Shown: positions 1 to 9,910, counted from the stretch's first letter. The stretch is DNA of 31,884 nt from Mesotaenium endlicherianum (GCA_009602735.1 WELA01002985.1:232002-263885), one strand, 5' to 3'. Notes: generated by a model not told the origin, from the letters alone. Numbers and translations: made by a program.

Positions 1-381
1 GGGGGGGGGGGGGTATCATGTGTGGCCTCTCTTAGCCTCTTGGCATCTTGTGATGTGGTGTGTTGTAGGCAGCAAGCACGCCGCCAAAGTAGTAGCAACC
101 AGGCAGCCAACACTGCGGGCCTCCACCAGAGCCAAGCAGCCAGCCCATGAGGCCACGAGCCCGTGAGCACATGGAAACCGAATGTCTAGTGCTCATTCCT
201 GGCTTCCCAAAGAGCGGGAGAAGCTGGACAAGGTGCGGCGAGGCTAGGCTCAGGCAGCATGCCCTGCAACGCCTCTGCCCTGGTATGCTGCGGCTCTGAT
301 GGTAGGCGTGCCGTGGTCCTAGCACGCTCTCTCTGTTGTTGATCGTGCGCGCGCCTATGGGGGGGCGTGGGAGGTGTGCAG
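1..381. other. Window edge and upstream LSM1 intron
   Basis: The window opens with a run of 13 G. The following 370 bases contain no recognisable Sm-fold N-terminal coding sequence in any frame. They end in a splice acceptor (GTGTGCAG) directly before the first LSM1 exon seen here, so this is most simply intron sequence, with the upstream exons outside the window. Confidence 0.55.
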
Positions 382-1385
382 CCAATGTGGTGCTAGAGGG
401 GGCGGTGGAGCGCATTATCGTGGGCGAGCAGTACTGCGACCTGCCGCTGGGCCTCTACATCATCCGCGGCGAGAACCTCGTCCTCATTGGAGCCCTTGTA
501 CGTTGCTTGCCCCCCCTTGCCCTTGCCTTTGCCACACACCCTTCGGCCCCCCTCTTCCCCCTCCCCTCCCCCCACCTTCTCCTTGGCTCCCGCTCTCTCC
601 TTCCCTCATTGCCCTTGCCACCTCTCCTTTCTGAGAGCGTGCGCCGCATCCTGCCTCTCTGGGTGCTGCCGGTCCTGCAGTCTTGGTGTGCCTTCCTTGA
701 CTTCTTTCTCTGCATCAGGCACACAATCCGCTTCAAGCTTTTGGCCCTGTGTGCGTGGCCTGCCCTGCGGGTCTTTTGCTCTCGCTCGCAGTCTGGTCGG
801 TTGCCTGCAGCGGGGCCTTGGTCTGCTTGGCAAGCGGCACCATATGCCCCTGCTAGCACCAGCTGCCGCTTGCCGGAGGTTGGTATATTGCGACTGTGAG
901 CCCTTGTATCCCCTCTCAGCCTCAGCTCTGCTGTGCAATGGGTGGTTTGATGTGAGCGGGGAAGCAGGATCCCACGGCGCAGGAGCTGCCGCCCAACATG
1001 GTGCAGGTCTCCGCCTCCGCCATCCGGAAGGTGGGGCAGGCCTCCAAGCCCCCCAGTCTCCCCCTGCTCCCTTCGTTTGTCGACACACTTGCTGTCATTT
1101 CGCAGTCAAATTTGGGATTGTTCCGAAAGTGGCTACTGTTTGCACGCTGCTGCTTTTGGGGACCTCACGTCTGCCTTGGCCTATTGTTGTAATTCTTCAA
1201 TTCACGTGTTTGTGTACGAGTGTGTTTGTCTCTTTCTTTCTGTGTGTGTGTGTGTGTGTCTGTCTCTTCTCATTCCCAATGCCTCTGGCTACGTTGAGGG
1301 GGTGCAGGCACAGAAGGAGGAGAAGGAGGCGTCAGAGCTGAAGGACACCATGCGCAAGCGCATGGAGTTCCTCGACCTCGAATGA
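382..1385 (+). CDS. LSM1: U6 snRNA-associated Sm-like protein LSm1, 3' exons (5' partial)
   Basis: LSm1 is the defining subunit of the cytoplasmic LSm1-7 ring, which binds oligoadenylated mRNA 3' ends and promotes decapping and 5'-3' decay in P-bodies. Three exons join in frame at 382-497, 968-1030 and 1308-1385. Introns are GTACGT...GCAG (phase 0) and GTGGGG...GCAG (phase 0), and the stop is TGA at 1383-1385. They give 84 residues covering the second half of the Sm fold, including the Sm2 signature around IIRGENLVLIG, followed by the LSm1-specific tail with LPPNM and the helix ending KRMEFLDLE. This tail separates LSm1 from LSm8 and other Sm proteins and reads like plant LSm1. The exon at 382 starts with the last two bases of a codon, so the N-terminal Sm1 half lies upstream of the window. 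Recognition is by family memory, not a search. The exon joins are strongly supported by phase and by continuity of the family pattern. Confidence 0.92.
1241..1259. repeat. (TG)n microsatellite in LSM1 intron
   Basis: A perfect TG run in the last LSM1 intron visible here, just upstream of the pyrimidine-rich acceptor region. Confidence 0.9.
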
Positions 1386-2574
1386 GAAAGTAGGGCGTCG
1401 ACGCGCGGTACCGGGCACGCCTGGCGCGGGGACTGGACTGCTGGTGTTGCCTGGCTGATCTTATGATGTGGCGCAGCTGTCTGGTTTCTAAACTTGAGGA
1501 CACGTGTGTCGGTGCGTCAGAGGTTTATAGGTGTGGGCGTGTATCGAGGGGGGAATGAGCAAGAGTCTGGTGGATATTTAGAGAGTGAAATAGACATATA
1601 TTGGGTGACATCACAGTGGGAGGCTGGGGAAGGAACTGTGGTCCTAGTCTTTTTATTCGGGATGGAGGAGGGGGAGTCAAGTGTGTCGTGCTGATTTGAC
1701 CTCGAGAATCTGTTTTGGCAGCTGAATGATGACGAGAGTGGAGTCATTAGTGGCTAGTGTAGACTTTGATAGGCTCTTTCAGACTGGACGGGTGCGATTG
1801 TTATAAATTAGGCCCCAGTAGGGAAGAGAGTGGCAGTTTTTCAGCACTTGCTATTCAGGCGATTTTTTGAGCCTGGGTAGCCCGCACTTTTTAACGCGGA
1901 ATGTGCAAAACTGTGAATACTGCAACTCTTTGGCACGTTGTGATGCGGGCCCTCATGGGGCTGACCTTAGGGGTAGCTCGTATCACTTGCGTGTTTGGAA
2001 GCTGGAATGTGGGGGGGGAGGGCAAATTTTGCAATTTAATATTTGACCGGAGCTCTGCGGACAGCTGATATGTTGGGCTCACAGACCCCTGTGTCAACTT
2101 GACATTGAGAAGTGCATTCCTTTTTCCCCTATCCTCCCTGTGAACATGAATGAAGCTTTGAGAAGCACACCTTGTATCTCTTCCTTCTTTTGCAAGAATG
2201 TTGCTCTTAAATTGCAACTTGCAAGAATGAAATTCTCCCAACAACGTAATGCCTGCATAAATACCAATTTCAATATATATCTTGGTACATAAGCATGCTT
2301 ATTGAGAATAAAGCACATTGTTCTACAACATTCACCAAAAAATAAATGGATTGTCATGTAGAGCTCACTTACGAAGTATACACGTAGCACGATATAAACA
2401 TGGGTGGTAGCTGATAATTATAACAATTGAATTGATTACGTAAATAAGCATGTGCACTTATAGACATCCTAGATTCATTCTAAATAACTCAAAAGCTTAT
2501 CCCACTACGTGGGAGAGGGGCTGTGCATGTACATCATACAAGCTTCACCCTTTGCACGATTTAAAGCAAAGTTG
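1386..2574. other. Intergenic spacer downstream of LSM1
   Basis: The first few hundred bases should hold the LSM1 3' UTR, but no clear polyadenylation signal could be fixed. Composition falls from GC-rich to AT-rich by about 1800. The open frames are short and resemble nothing recognised. No tRNA-like or repeat structure is seen until the solo LTR. Confidence 0.5.
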
Positions 2575-2579
2575 CTCCG

Positions 2580-3105
2580 GGTAGTGAAACAGATGAATCA
2601 AGTACTTAGGGCAGTACAGGGATGGGTGACCGTCCCAATTTCTAATTGCCCCCAGGAAACGCTGGGAAATGGAGAAGACGAAAATATAATGTTTTATATA
2701 TTCAAAACAAGGATCTTTGAAAGCAAGTGGTAGCTTTTCGAGAGAGAGATGGTTTCTTTAAAGAGTTATTTTCATGGGCTTTGGCAAGTACGAGTTGATT
2801 CTAGAATGCCTCCATGTTCTCGCGCTTGTTTGTATACTTGCTACACAAGTAATTTGTACGAAGATGCGTGTCGTTGTGTCTACAAGCCGCCACCTTCTAC
2901 TAAAATAATATAGTCACTTTGACCTAAAAGTGGCATACCTGACTTTTGCCACATGGAGTTCTTCTAGGCATTCAAAAATGCCGGAGGAGATTCAAGGGAC
3001 ATGAAATATCTACTCACACTTGAATTCACACAATAGAACTTCATAAACATATAAAGACATTACAATGTGAATACCAACTAATACATTCTAATCTATATCG
3101 CTACA
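2580..3105 (-). mobile_element. Decayed solo LTR of the same chromovirus family
   Basis: This stretch aligns end to end with the 503-bp LTRs of the full element at 3545-10234. It starts GTAGTGAAACAGAT and ends CGCTACA, with long shared blocks such as ACTTTTGCCACATGGAGTTC, but with many substitutions and small indels. It is flanked by CTCCG (2575-2579) and CTCCA (3106-3110), a 5-bp target duplication with one mismatch. No internal retroviral sequence adjoins it, so it is a solo LTR, a usual product of LTR-LTR recombination. It carries about 72 extra bases (around 2610-2681) absent from both intact LTRs. The strand is given by homology with the minus-oriented element. It is clearly older than the intact copy 440 bp away. 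Confidence 0.85.
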
Positions 3106-3110
3106 CTCCA

Positions 3111-3544
3111 TATGCACAAAAGAAACCTAAAACAATCTACAAAGAAATCGGCACAATGGTAGAAAGTAGAAGAGTTCAAGCACAAAAGTAATTTTTGAGG
3201 GTCCTCTATCATATCTGACCAATCAAAAGTTACCGTGAAACTAGTCTAGTGATGTGCGCGGCGCGGATTGACATGGTATGCTCAACCACTCATTAAGGAT
3301 TGGTTGGGATGTGCTCTCGAAGCGCCCCCAAACAACCTAAAATATTGGTTTCTTGGAGTCTCAATTCTAGGTTTATAAACCCACAATCTACAAGCCGGAG
3401 GGTAAAAGTTGGTCAATTTAGTATTAGAACCATGTGGGGACATTCGTAGAATACTAAAGGAACCATTCAATGGTTATTGAATTCACGTAGTGAAAGTGAA
3501 TCATATATCAATTAGCACTTTCAAATCACCTGTTTTTTTGTACC
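3111..3544. other. Spacer between solo LTR and full-length retrotransposon
   Basis: AT-rich sequence with no gene recognised. It runs directly into the TCTTC target site, so before the insertion it was continuous with the sequence now at 10235. A 62-codon minus frame (3282-3470) resembles nothing known to me. Confidence 0.5.
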
Positions 3545-3549
3545 TCTTC

Positions 3550-4052
3550 TGTAGTGAAACAGATAGATAAAGTACTTAGTAAAACAGAATACTTTATCTA
3601 TTCAAGACAAGGATCTTTGAACACAAGTGGTAGCTTCTTGAAAAAGAGATGGCTTCTTGAAAGTTAATATATTTCTGGATTTTGGCAAGTACAAGAGTGA
3701 TTCTCCCATGTCTTTCTATGTTCTAGCTCTTGTTTATATACTTGCTACATAAGTAATTTCTAGGAAGGTGTATGTTGATGTGTTGGCACCCAACACATCC
3801 CAAAACTTGCCACCTCTTTCTAGAATAATGTACACATGTCCTTTTGACCTAAAAATGGCACATTTGACTTTTGCCACATGGAGTTCTTCTAGGTCTTTCC
3901 TCTAACTTCGAAAATGCCTTGGAAGGTTCAAAGGACATGAACCAAGTTACTAGAGTACCTATTCACACTTGACTCCACACAATACTACTCCAAATATATT
4001 TGAAAACATTAAAATATATGCAAACTAATATATAATAACTCAAATCACTACA
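3550..4052 (-). repeat. 3' LTR of the chromovirus
   Basis: 503 bp, bounded by TGTAGTG and CACTACA. Compared by eye with the 5' LTR it differs by A/G in the GAAA(A/G)AGAGATGG block, by three adjacent bases (CCC versus GGA) near 3704, by T/C in CACAT(T/C)TGAC and by A/G near 4022. It also carries the TTATATA block at 3734-3740 and the perfect hairpin at 3777-3799. Confidence 0.97.
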
Positions 4053-4062
4053 TCACCCCCCC
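4053..4062 (-). promoter_or_regulatory. Polypurine tract (plus-strand primer)
   Basis: Read on the minus strand, GGGGGGGTGA sits directly against the 3' LTR. A purine-rich tract at this position primes plus-strand DNA synthesis in LTR retroelements. The seven-G core followed by TGA is a common form in plant Ty3/gypsy elements. Confidence 0.85.
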
Positions 4063-4089
4063 GATAGAAAAAGCGACGTCTCGGCGCGT

Positions 4090-4218
4090 CAAGTCAGGTC
4101 TTACACATGTGGAGCAAACTAGTCAACAGTTTCAAGTCAGATGCCACACATGTGAAGAGGACTAGTCAAAGGCGCCAAGTCAGGTGCTACACATGTAAGG
4201 TAGACTAGGCAAGGTCGT
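4090..4218. repeat. Three tandem copies of a 43-bp repeat in the retrotransposon 3' region
   Basis: Copies start at 4090, 4133 and 4176, exactly 43 bp apart. Each begins CAAGTCAG and contains ACACATGT and an ACTAG(T/G)CAA block. They differ by several substitutions. They lie between the pol stop and the polypurine tract, in the untranslated 3' part of the element. Confidence 0.92.
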
Positions 4219-4326
4219 AGGTGGTGTGACCTTATTGGCTAGCCTACTCCTTAATGATAAAGAAAATTGTACAAGTTGGCCCAGAATCTGCCACGAACTC
4301 AAAAATTCATAGCGGCCACAGAACTG

Positions 4327-4745
4327 CTCCAAATCTGAAAATTCGAGTGCCAGACGGACCGCGTCGGAGAACTCTACCGGGTCACCAAATTTGAGAGCAT
4401 TCTCATTTCTGGAGTGTCGTTGAGAGCTGAGAGAGTAGGCACTCCTCCAAATCTGTGCAGAAACTTCTGAAAATCATAAGTCCTTCTATACTTCTCCAAA
4501 TTCTGCAAACTAAGTCTCAAACTGGGCGCTGTAAGATGTTCTACCAGAGTCTTGAGTTTCAGAGCATTCCAAGTTCAGGGGAGGGCACAATGTCAGAAGG
4601 CATATTCTGCCCTAACAATGCCAGCAGCCTGACCCCCTTCTACTTAGAGCATCATATCTCTCTCACCAGTGCTCCAAATTGAGCAAACTTGGACTCTAAA
4701 TGACCGGCTACTCATGGACTACAGCCAGGTAAATTTTCAGAATTT
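4327..4745. repeat. Three diverged copies of a ~165-180-bp repeat, retrotransposon 3' region
   Basis: Similar blocks begin with CTCCAAAT at about 4329, 4490 and 4673. The first two share AACTCTACC/TGTTCTACC and a later TTGAG...AGAGCATTC block. The third keeps GCTCCAAATT, GCAAACT and a TTTTCAGAATTT end. Copies are strongly diverged, so the boundaries are approximate. The rest of 4219-4821 shows no coding sequence. Confidence 0.55.
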
Positions 4746-4821
4746 ATTATGCAGAGACCTATCACCAGTAGCAGTTTTAGTTTTCTGTCCAGAAACTGCG
4801 AGAAGAGAAGAGTGTCTAATG

Positions 4822-7800
4822 TCAATTTTTCCTCTTTCTTGTTCTTGCAGGCTGCCTCCAAGGGGTCTTCTGCTGCTTCTTGATGGTGGCAGGCTGCCTC
4901 CCTGAAGTCTTCGGGCTTCTAGTAGAGAGACTTGGGGCTGGTCCAAGATGGGGGTTGGCGGCATGGAAGCGCTTCAACTTTCTCTGAACTTTGTCAAGGT
5001 AGTGCGCCGCCACCCAACTATTCTCCGAATCTGGATATCCTTTCCACTTGATCAAGTATTGCTGCTGTCTCCTGAAATTTCTCATAGCCACTATGTCTTC
5101 CACTTCGTACTCCAAATGATCATCCACTATTGTTGGGGCTGGTGGGGTTGTCACACGTCCTGGGAACTTGTTGTCGGGTTGCACATATGGCTTGAAGAGG
5201 GAAGCGTGGAATACGGGGTCGATGTGCATAGTCTGGGGAAGTTCTAGCTTGAAAGCAACGGGGTTGACTTGCTGGATAATCTTGAAGGGTCCCAAATACT
5301 TGGGAGAGAACTTGCTGCCGGCAGGCCTGTTGTTCAGGGAAATGTTCTTGGATGATAGTAACACGTTGTCACCCACTCTGTACGTAATTTCTCTTCTGGA
5401 TCTGTTCGCCACTCTTGCTTGAGCATCTTGCGCGTGTTGTAGAGCTTTCTTCGCTGCTGTAAGGGCTGCTTCTAATGTCTCCATAAAATCTGTGGCTGCA
5501 GGTACTTCATCATGGCCAGCCGTGAAGCTCAGTGGCGTGGTCGGATGGAAGCCATAGTTGAGGAAGAATGGGGACTCTTGGGTAGAGGCCTGCGTAGTGT
5601 TGTTGTAGGCAAACTCGAGGGGGGTCAAGTACATGTCCCAGTCTTGCTCGAGGGTAGACACGTAGGCCTTTAGAGAGGTCTTTAGGGTACGATTCATACG
5701 CTCGGTTTGCCCATCTGATTGTGGGTGGTAGGCAGTAGACATATCCAGCGATGTACCCAAGTTCTTGAAGAGATTTTTCCAGAAATGGCTTGTGAATCTT
5801 GGATCTCTATCTGACACAATTCTTGATGGTAGTCCATGGAGTCGGAAGATGTTGTCAAAGATGAGTCTTGCAAGTTGTGGTGCTGTAGCCTTAGTCGTCG
5901 TGGGAATAAAATGAGCCATCTTGGTAAGTCTGTCCACCGCCGTGAGTATTGCATTATGGCCTCGAGGTGTCACGGGCAAGTCCACGATAAGGTCCATTGA
6001 GATGTCCGTCCATTGTCTTTCGGGGATTGGTAGTGGTTGGAGGAGTCCTCCCGCCTTTTGCGATGATGGCTTGATTCTTTGGCATGTGTCACAGCTCCTG
6101 CAGTACTCCTTGACTTGCTTAGACATGCCTGGCCAACAATAAGTCCTAGCTAGAACGCCCGTGGTCCTTAGGATTCCAAAGTGTCCTCCAAGAGGGTTGT
6201 CGTGTGCTTCTCGTAGAAGCAAGAGCCGGAGGTCTAAGTCATTAGGAACACATCTCTGGCCCGTATCTTGCCTCACCCAATAATTGCCTTCTTGCTTCTT
6301 GCATGGGTCCAAGGCTGCTTCTCCGTTCTTGTAGTAAGGGTCTCTTTCATAGGCGGCTGAAAATCGAGCTTCCAGATCTGTCTTCAGGGATACCATCACT
6401 GCATTTAATTGCAGTCTTGAGAGGGGGTCAGCCGGGTTTGTCTTGCCGGGCTGGTACTGAATCGTGATGTTGTATTGTTGCAAGTATCCGCTCCATCTTG
6501 CTTGTCTCCTTGAGAGATACGGCTGCGTTTGGAGGTGCTTTAACGCCTCGTGGTCCGTGGTGACCAGTACTTTGCGTCCTTCAACGTAGCAGCGCCAAAC
6601 CTTCAAGGCATGTACAATCGCCAATGCCTCTCGCTCCGTGGTTGTATAATTTTGCTCGGCTGGATTTAGCTTCCTTGACTCGTAGGCGATGGGCTGCAGT
6701 CCCTTGCCTTGGTCTTGAAGCAGGATTGCTCCTATTGCATAGGAAGATGCATCGGTGATGACGTGGAAGGGCCAATCTGGGTTTGGACTTGGGAGTGTGA
6801 GCACCGGGGATGTGGTCAATCTTCGCTTTAACTCTTGAAATGCCTCTTCCTCTTTCTCGGTCCATGTATATAGCCTGTCCTTCTTGAGTAGATCTGTCAG
6901 GGGGGCTGCTATGTGCGAGAAGCCTTGGATGAATTTTCTGTACCAATTGGCAAATCCCAAGAATGACTGGAGTTCTTTCTTGGTCGTGGGGGTTGGCCAT
7001 TCCTCCACCACCGTGGTCTTCTTGGGGTCTATCTTGATGCCATCAGCAGTCACGTGGAGACCTAGGAACTCCACTTCTTGTTTGGCAAACTCGCATTTTG
7101 ACTCCTTCGCAAACAGCTTGTTTTGCTTCAATACTTCAAGGACTTCTTTCAAGTGTCTCGCATGCTCTTCAAGGGTCTTGCTGTAGATAAGGATGTCATC
7201 GATGAATACCACCACAAATCTGTCCAACATGGGCTGAAATATGGTGTTCATCATAGTCATGAAAGTTGCTGGCGCGTTGGTGAGTCCAAATGGCAGGACC
7301 ATGAACTCAAAATGTCCATATCTTGTCCTGAATGCCGTCTTCTCTATGTCCGGTTCTGCGATGCGAATCTGGTGGTAGCCGCTCCGTAAGTCAATCTTCG
7401 TGAAGTACTTGGCTCCAACCAGCCGGTCCATGAGCTCATCCATGCGCGGCAGCGGGTATCGATTCTTGATGGTGATCTTGTTGAGGGCGCGATAGTCCAC
7501 ACACATCCTCAAGGTACCATCTTTCTTCTTGACAAATAGCACCGGGGCTCCAAATGGCGACTTGCTAGGTCGAATGAAGCCATGCTCCAGTAGCTCCTTG
7601 ATTTGCTTCTTGACTTCGTCTAGCTCCGTGTATGACATTTTGAACGTAGGCCGAGAGATGGGCTTGCTTCCGGGCTCCAACTCTATCTTGTGGTCTACGA
7701 ATCTTTTGGGGGGTAGGCCCTTGGGCAATTCCGGGGAGAACACTTCTTTGTAGTCCTCTAAGACTTCTTGTATCTCCTTGGGAACGGGGCTGCCTTCTTG

Positions 7801-8487
7801 ACTCTCGATGTCTTTCTTGATGTCTTTTGGCGTGATCAAGGCCAAAAGAAGCTCGTGTCCCTTCCTCACAAGTCTCTTGAGTTGGAGGGCGGACAATAGT
7901 ATCTCGTGTGCCGGCTTCTGGATGTCTTGGGTCTGGATATTCTGGATTGCGCGCAAAATACAGATTCTTGAAGTGATGTCATTCTTGATCTTGATAGTAC
8001 CGGTCCTCCAATCAACTTGGGGGTTGTGCTTGGTCAACCAAGGCGTCCCTAGGATGACGTCGTACTTGCCCAATTGCATGGGGGAGAACACTACTCTATC
8101 CTTGAAGGACTTGATAGAGAGTGCCAAGGGGTACGTCTTCTTGGAAGGGGTAGTATAGGAGAATCCATCGGGCATCATAATCTCCTCGTCGTGGTCAAGA
8201 GTTCGCATAGTAATACCGTGCTTGGTGGCAAAATCTGCAGCAATGAAGTTGCCTTGAGCTCCGCTATCCACCAAGATGTGGACCTTCTCTCCTCCAAGGT
8301 AACCTCTCAAACTCATTGGGGCTGGAACGTCGTCTTCAACGGGGGTCTCCACCTCACTTGGCGTGTTGCCTTCTCGTGAAGTGGGTCTTGGGGTGGTAGG
8401 CTCCTGGCCTACCGGCGCTGTCCGTTTTTTGACAACTTTTTGGGGCATGAAAGTGCACGATGGCCCTTTTCCTTGCAATAAAAGCAT
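4822..8487 (-). CDS. pol: Chromovirus Pol polyprotein (PR-RT-RNH-INT-CHD)
   Basis: An open frame of 1221 residues encodes the replication enzymes. Counting from the ATG at 8487, the aspartic protease has D74-S-G. Reverse transcriptase has FIDD at 428-431, with F where many relatives have Y. RNase H has D579, E618, D645 and D687. Integrase has an HHCC zinc site (H762, H769, C799, C802) and the catalytic triad D832, D893 and E929, with 35 residues between the last two. A GPF-type motif follows near 1066-1068. The C-terminal chromodomain (about 1125-1175) keeps all three aromatic cage positions (Y1127, W1148, Y1151), and a basic tail ends the protein. Pol lies in the -1 frame relative to gag and overlaps its end by 79 bases. 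It is therefore probably made as a Gag-Pol fusion entering at the heptamer near 8424, and the ATG at 8487 is likely not the working start. No internal stop is present. Confidence 0.96.
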   Translation of the reverse strand: MLLLQGKGPSCTFMPQKVVKKRTAPVGQEPTTPRPTSREGNTPSEVETPVEDDVPAPMSLRGYLGGEKVHILVDSGAQGNFIAADFATKHGITMRTLDHDEEIMMPDGFSYTTPSKKTYPLALSIKSFKDRVVFSPMQLGKYDVILGTPWLTKHNPQVDWRTGTIKIKNDITSRICILRAIQNIQTQDIQKPAHEILLSALQLKRLVRKGHELLLALITPKDIKKDIESQEGSPVPKEIQEVLEDYKEVFSPELPKGLPPKRFVDHKIELEPGSKPISRPTFKMSYTELDEVKKQIKELLEHGFIRPSKSPFGAPVLFVKKKDGTLRMCVDYRALNKITIKNRYPLPRMDELMDRLVGAKYFTKIDLRSGYHQIRIAEPDIEKTAFRTRYGHFEFMVLPFGLTNAPATFMTMMNTIFQPMLDRFVVVFIDDILIYSKTLEEHARHLKEVLEVLKQNKLFAKESKCEFAKQEVEFLGLHVTADGIKIDPKKTTVVEEWPTPTTKKELQSFLGFANWYRKFIQGFSHIAAPLTDLLKKDRLYTWTEKEEEAFQELKRRLTTSPVLTLPSPNPDWPFHVITDASSYAIGAILLQDQGKGLQPIAYESRKLNPAEQNYTTTEREALAIVHALKVWRCYVEGRKVLVTTDHEALKHLQTQPYLSRRQARWSGYLQQYNITIQYQPGKTNPADPLSRLQLNAVMVSLKTDLEARFSAAYERDPYYKNGEAALDPCKKQEGNYWVRQDTGQRCVPNDLDLRLLLLREAHDNPLGGHFGILRTTGVLARTYCWPGMSKQVKEYCRSCDTCQRIKPSSQKAGGLLQPLPIPERQWTDISMDLIVDLPVTPRGHNAILTAVDRLTKMAHFIPTTTKATAPQLARLIFDNIFRLHGLPSRIVSDRDPRFTSHFWKNLFKNLGTSLDMSTAYHPQSDGQTERMNRTLKTSLKAYVSTLEQDWDMYLTPLEFAYNNTTQASTQESPFFLNYGFHPTTPLSFTAGHDEVPAATDFMETLEAALTAAKKALQHAQDAQARVANRSRREITYRVGDNVLLSSKNISLNNRPAGSKFSPKYLGPFKIIQQVNPVAFKLELPQTMHIDPVFHASLFKPYVQPDNKFPGRVTTPPAPTIVDDHLEYEVEDIVAMRNFRRQQQYLIKWKGYPDSENSWVAAHYLDKVQRKLKRFHAANPHLGPAPSLSTRSPKTSGRQPATIKKQQKTPWRQPARTRKRKN
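8395..8430 (-). promoter_or_regulatory. Gag-pol -1 ribosomal frameshift signal
   Basis: On the minus strand the gag frame reads TCA AAA AAC at 8432-8424. This contains the heptamer A AAA AAC in the correct X XXY YYZ register, one of the most efficient known eukaryotic -1 slippery sites. Ten bases downstream, GGTAGGC (8413-8407) can pair perfectly with GCCTACC (8401-8395) around a 5-base loop. The gag stop (TAG, 8411-8409) lies inside this stem. A -1 slip here enters exactly the pol frame. The spacer is slightly longer than the usual 5-9 bases. The hairpin was found by eye and no folding energy was computed. Confidence 0.75.
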
Positions 8488-9689
8488 AGTCCAGCCGTCA
8501 TGAGAGCTTCTTTTTCAGCCGGGGAGAGTCTTGCTTTCACTCCTTGCTGGTTTCTTGCATCATAAGTGTCATTGGAGGGTCTTCCACTCTTCCGGGCAGC
8601 CGCGGGGTCCCTTTTAATAACTCCGATTTCCATGGGTGTGGGTCCAGATTCGGATGTGGAAGGGGCTGCGTACACCCGCGTCGTCGGTACCCGTGAAGAT
8701 GAAGGCACGGAGTGCTTGAAATCCAAGGTATCCACCTTTTGGGCCACTTCAATGATCTTTGAGAAGTCCGTCAAGTCGCGTAACTCCACTTCCTTTGCCA
8801 CCTTGGGTTTGAGGCCAAAGATGTAGCGGTCAATCTTCTCCTCGAGAGACATGTTGGGGATCTCAAGAGTGAGGGCGTGAAATCTGGATGTATACTCTTG
8901 AACGGACGTCGTTTGCTTGAGATGGTGGAGCTTTCCTCGGGCAATCTTCTCCGCATTGATGGGCATGAATTGCTTCTTGAGGGCCTCACGAAAATCTGCC
9001 CATCTTGCATATGATGGTGGGGGCTCTTGGCCGAGCATGGGGTGCGCCATAGCTTGATATATAGCCGCTTGATAGTTACGCCACCATGATGTTGCTGCTC
9101 CTCTAAGTAAGGTAACGGCAAAGGGAACGTAGTCCTCCTCGGGTACTTCAAGGAATGCGAGGTACGTCTCCACTTGGTAGAGCCATAAATTCAGGTTGGC
9201 ACCTTTCCCGGGGTTGAAAGTGTCGGGTTTGCCGGGCTTGATGAGTTTCCTTGCTCTCGTTGGCTCTTGTGGAGGCGCTTGAGCCGGGGCTGGATTTTGA
9301 GCATTGCTCGCAATAGGGGCAACCATGGCAGCCATAGCTTCTCTTGACGCTTGCACGGTTGCTTCATAGGTGGCCAAGCCCACTTGGTTGTGGACGGTCA
9401 TTAGGAAGGCTGCCCACTCATTTGCGGGAACTCCTTGTGGTGGGGTCAACTTTGCTATAGCGGCTGCCACGGGATTTGACGGTGCTCCTCCTTGTGGTGC
9501 TTCTTGTTGTTGCAGATTTCCTTGAGTAGGCTCTCCCATCGACGCTGGAGGAGGGTGTGCTCCTCCTTGTGGTGCTTCTTGTTGTTGCAGATTTTCTTGA
9601 GTGGGCTCTCCCATCGGCGCTGGAGGAGGGTGTCTTGGAGAGGAAGGGCTTCCTTCGAAAGCTTGCTGTTGGTCTTGAGGATCGGCCAT
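8409..9689 (-). CDS. gag: Chromovirus Gag (capsid/nucleocapsid) protein
   Basis: A 426-residue protein that should assemble the virus-like particle and package the RNA. The start is the ATG at 9689, 37 bases inside the 5' LTR and just past the primer site. Residues 1-140 are Pro/Gln/Ala-rich and hold two 25-residue tandem copies (21-45 and 46-70). Residues about 165-292 match the retrotransposon Gag fold pattern, including [13 protein letters not shown] and the later FREALKKQF and YTSRFHAL blocks. One zinc knuckle of CCHC form (C402, C405, H410, C415) stands near the C terminus. The frame ends at TAG 8409-8411, inside the proposed frameshift hairpin. The reading frame is intact. Confidence 0.95.
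   Translation of the reverse strand: MADPQDQQQAFEGSPSSPRHPPPAPMGEPTQENLQQQEAPQGGAHPPPASMGEPTQGNLQQQEAPQGGAPSNPVAAAIAKLTPPQGVPANEWAAFLMTVHNQVGLATYEATVQASREAMAAMVAPIASNAQNPAPAQAPPQEPTRARKLIKPGKPDTFNPGKGANLNLWLYQVETYLAFLEVPEEDYVPFAVTLLRGAATSWWRNYQAAIYQAMAHPMLGQEPPPSYARWADFREALKKQFMPINAEKIARGKLHHLKQTTSVQEYTSRFHALTLEIPNMSLEEKIDRYIFGLKPKVAKEVELRDLTDFSKIIEVAQKVDTLDFKHSVPSSSRVPTTRVYAAPSTSESGPTPMEIGVIKRDPAAARKSGRPSNDTYDARNQQGVKARLSPAEKEALMTAGLCFYCKEKGHRALSCPKKLSKNGQRR
9482..9631 (-). repeat. 75-bp tandem duplication in gag
   Basis: Copies at 9482-9556 and 9557-9631 are nearly identical in DNA. They encode two 25-residue units each containing MGEPTQ(E/G)[11 protein letters not shown]. The length is a multiple of three, so gag stays open. 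High DNA identity suggests a recent duplication. Confidence 0.9.
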
Positions 9690-9713
9690 CTTCTTGTGCT
9701 ACCAAAGTGCCTA

Positions 9714-9725
9714 GCTCCGATACCA
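9714..9725 (-). promoter_or_regulatory. tRNA primer binding site (initiator-Met type)
   Basis: Read on the minus strand, TGGTATCGGAGC begins one base inside the 5' LTR. It matches the usual plant initiator-methionine tRNA site TGGTATCAGAGC with one A-to-G change, which leaves a G-U pair with the tRNA. Confidence 0.85.
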
Positions 9726-9910
9726 CTGTAGTGAAACAGATAGATAAAGTACTTAGTAAAACAGAATACTTTATCTATTCAAGACAAGGATCTTTGAACA
9801 CAAGTGGTAGCTTCTTGAAAGAGAGATGGCTTCTTGAAAGTTAATATATTTCTGGATTTTGGCAAGTACAAGAGTGATTCTGGAATGTCTTTCTATGTTC
9901 TAGCTCTTGT

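Noticed and set aside
487..1341. 284-codon plus-strand open frame over the LSM1 region
   Set aside because: It runs through the introns in the wrong frame and translates low-complexity pyrimidine-rich sequence. The LSM1 exons explain the region.
3282..3470. Minus-strand frame as a remnant of another retroelement
   Set aside because: No protease, RT or integrase motif could be seen, so nothing supports a retroelement origin.
4090..4218. CRISPR-like array
   Set aside because: The units are directly adjacent imperfect tandem copies with no spacers, in a eukaryotic retrotransposon.
8485..8487. ATG at 8487 as the true Pol start
   Set aside because: It lies within the end of gag, and the frameshift heptamer lies downstream of it. 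A fusion product entered by -1 slip is the expected form, so this ATG is only the open-frame limit.
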